DNA of 16,839 nt from contig NZ_LSJM01000262.1 in NCBI RefSeq assembly GCF_001557215.1, positions 1 through 16,839 on the forward strand. Direction: 5' to 3'. The notes under the pieces were generated by a model. The model had not been told where the DNA came from, did not search any database, and saw nothing but the letters and a program-made list of their open reading frames with translations. Below, piece after piece: positions 16,597 to 16,839 of the stretch. The position numbers were made by a program, and so were the translations under genes. The stretch's first letter is position 1; each line of letters opens with the position of its first letter. Source of the stretch: Sphingomonas sp. CCH9-E2. GTDB lineage: Bacteria; Pseudomonadota; Alphaproteobacteria; Sphingomonadales; Sphingomonadaceae.

Positions 16597-16839
16597 TTAG
16601 CGGACGCGGGGGCCGCCATAGGGCAGCGGCGGCGGCGGACGGCGATCGCGGCGCGGCAGCTGCGCCTGATAGGCATGGCCGCAATGATCGACGCAATAAG
16701 GGAAGCCGGGGTTCACCTTCTCGCCGCAGAAGTGGAAGTCCGGCTCGCCGGGGTGGCCCAGCGGCCATTTGCAGATGCGGTCGTTGAGGTCGAGCAACGT
16801 CGTCTTGCCCTCGATTTTCTTGCTCGGCTTGGCCGGGAC
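16597..16839 (-). CDS. gcrA: GcrA cell cycle regulator, C-terminal part
   Basis: The frame is open to the right edge of the window, so only the last 80 residues are seen and the start lies outside. After a basic linker (KPSKKIEGK) come LLDLNDRICKWPLGHPGE, FHFCGEKVNPGFPYC and VDHCGHAYQ, followed by QLPRRDRRPPPP. The CKWP, FCG and YC..HC spacing is the hallmark of the GcrA family. GcrA binds sigma-70 RNA polymerase and activates promoters carrying methylated GANTC sites, linking DNA methylation by CcrM to cell-cycle transcription in alphaproteobacteria. The N-terminal DNA-binding helix-turn-helix is not in the window. The family call is strong; whether this is the only gcrA paralogue cannot be judged. 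Confidence 0.9.
   Translation of the reverse strand, partial: VPAKPSKKIEGKTTLLDLNDRICKWPLGHPGEPDFHFCGEKVNPGFPYCVDHCGHAYQAQLPRRDRRPPPPLPYGGPRVR

Overview
The window is a high-GC stretch of chromosome from an alphaproteobacterium, most likely a sphingomonad. The assignment rests on a partial GcrA at the right edge (an alphaproteobacterial cell-cycle regulator), the composition, frequent GTG starts with 1-4 nt gene overlaps, and the character of RecO, ParE, ApaG and the outer-membrane barrel. Coding is dense. No stretch longer than about 180 bases lacks a gene, and I saw no tRNA, rRNA, CRISPR array, insertion sequence or phage gene.

Left block, plus strand (181-5972): a NodB-type polysaccharide deacetylase is coupled by an ATGA overlap to a FemAB/CelD-like acyltransferase. 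Then come recO, leuB, a glycosyltransferase-2/GtrA fusion coupled to leuB by a GTGA overlap, and a secreted TraB/GumN-like protein that has lost both family histidines. The block ends in a compound palindrome (5977-6033). The convergent gene beyond it encodes a PMT-type (GT39) membrane glycosyltransferase (7276-6038). A polyprenyl-phosphate-sugar synthase and a lipid-carrier-dependent glycosyltransferase therefore lie about 1 kb apart and may form an envelope glycosylation module.

Middle block, plus strand (7358-10301): metZ (methionine synthesis by direct sulfhydrylation), apaG, a short GcvA-like LysR regulator and a RimJ/RimL-type acetyltransferase are packed with overlaps or a 3-nt gap and look like one transcript.

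Right block, minus strand (15511-10305): parE (topoisomerase IV subunit B) is followed after 13 nt by a 300-residue GNAT-like protein. A 777-residue protein follows with a 26-nt overlap. It has a large soluble part, a helical stalk and two C-terminal membrane segments, an architecture like CorA channels. This acyltransferase/membrane-protein pair is the least explained part of the window and the best candidate for an undescribed system. The large gene has patches near 48% GC against about 70% nearby.

Right edge: divergent from parE, an outer-membrane beta-barrel gene (15657-16481) ends in a clear intrinsic terminator. The C-terminal part of gcrA runs on the minus strand off the end of the window.
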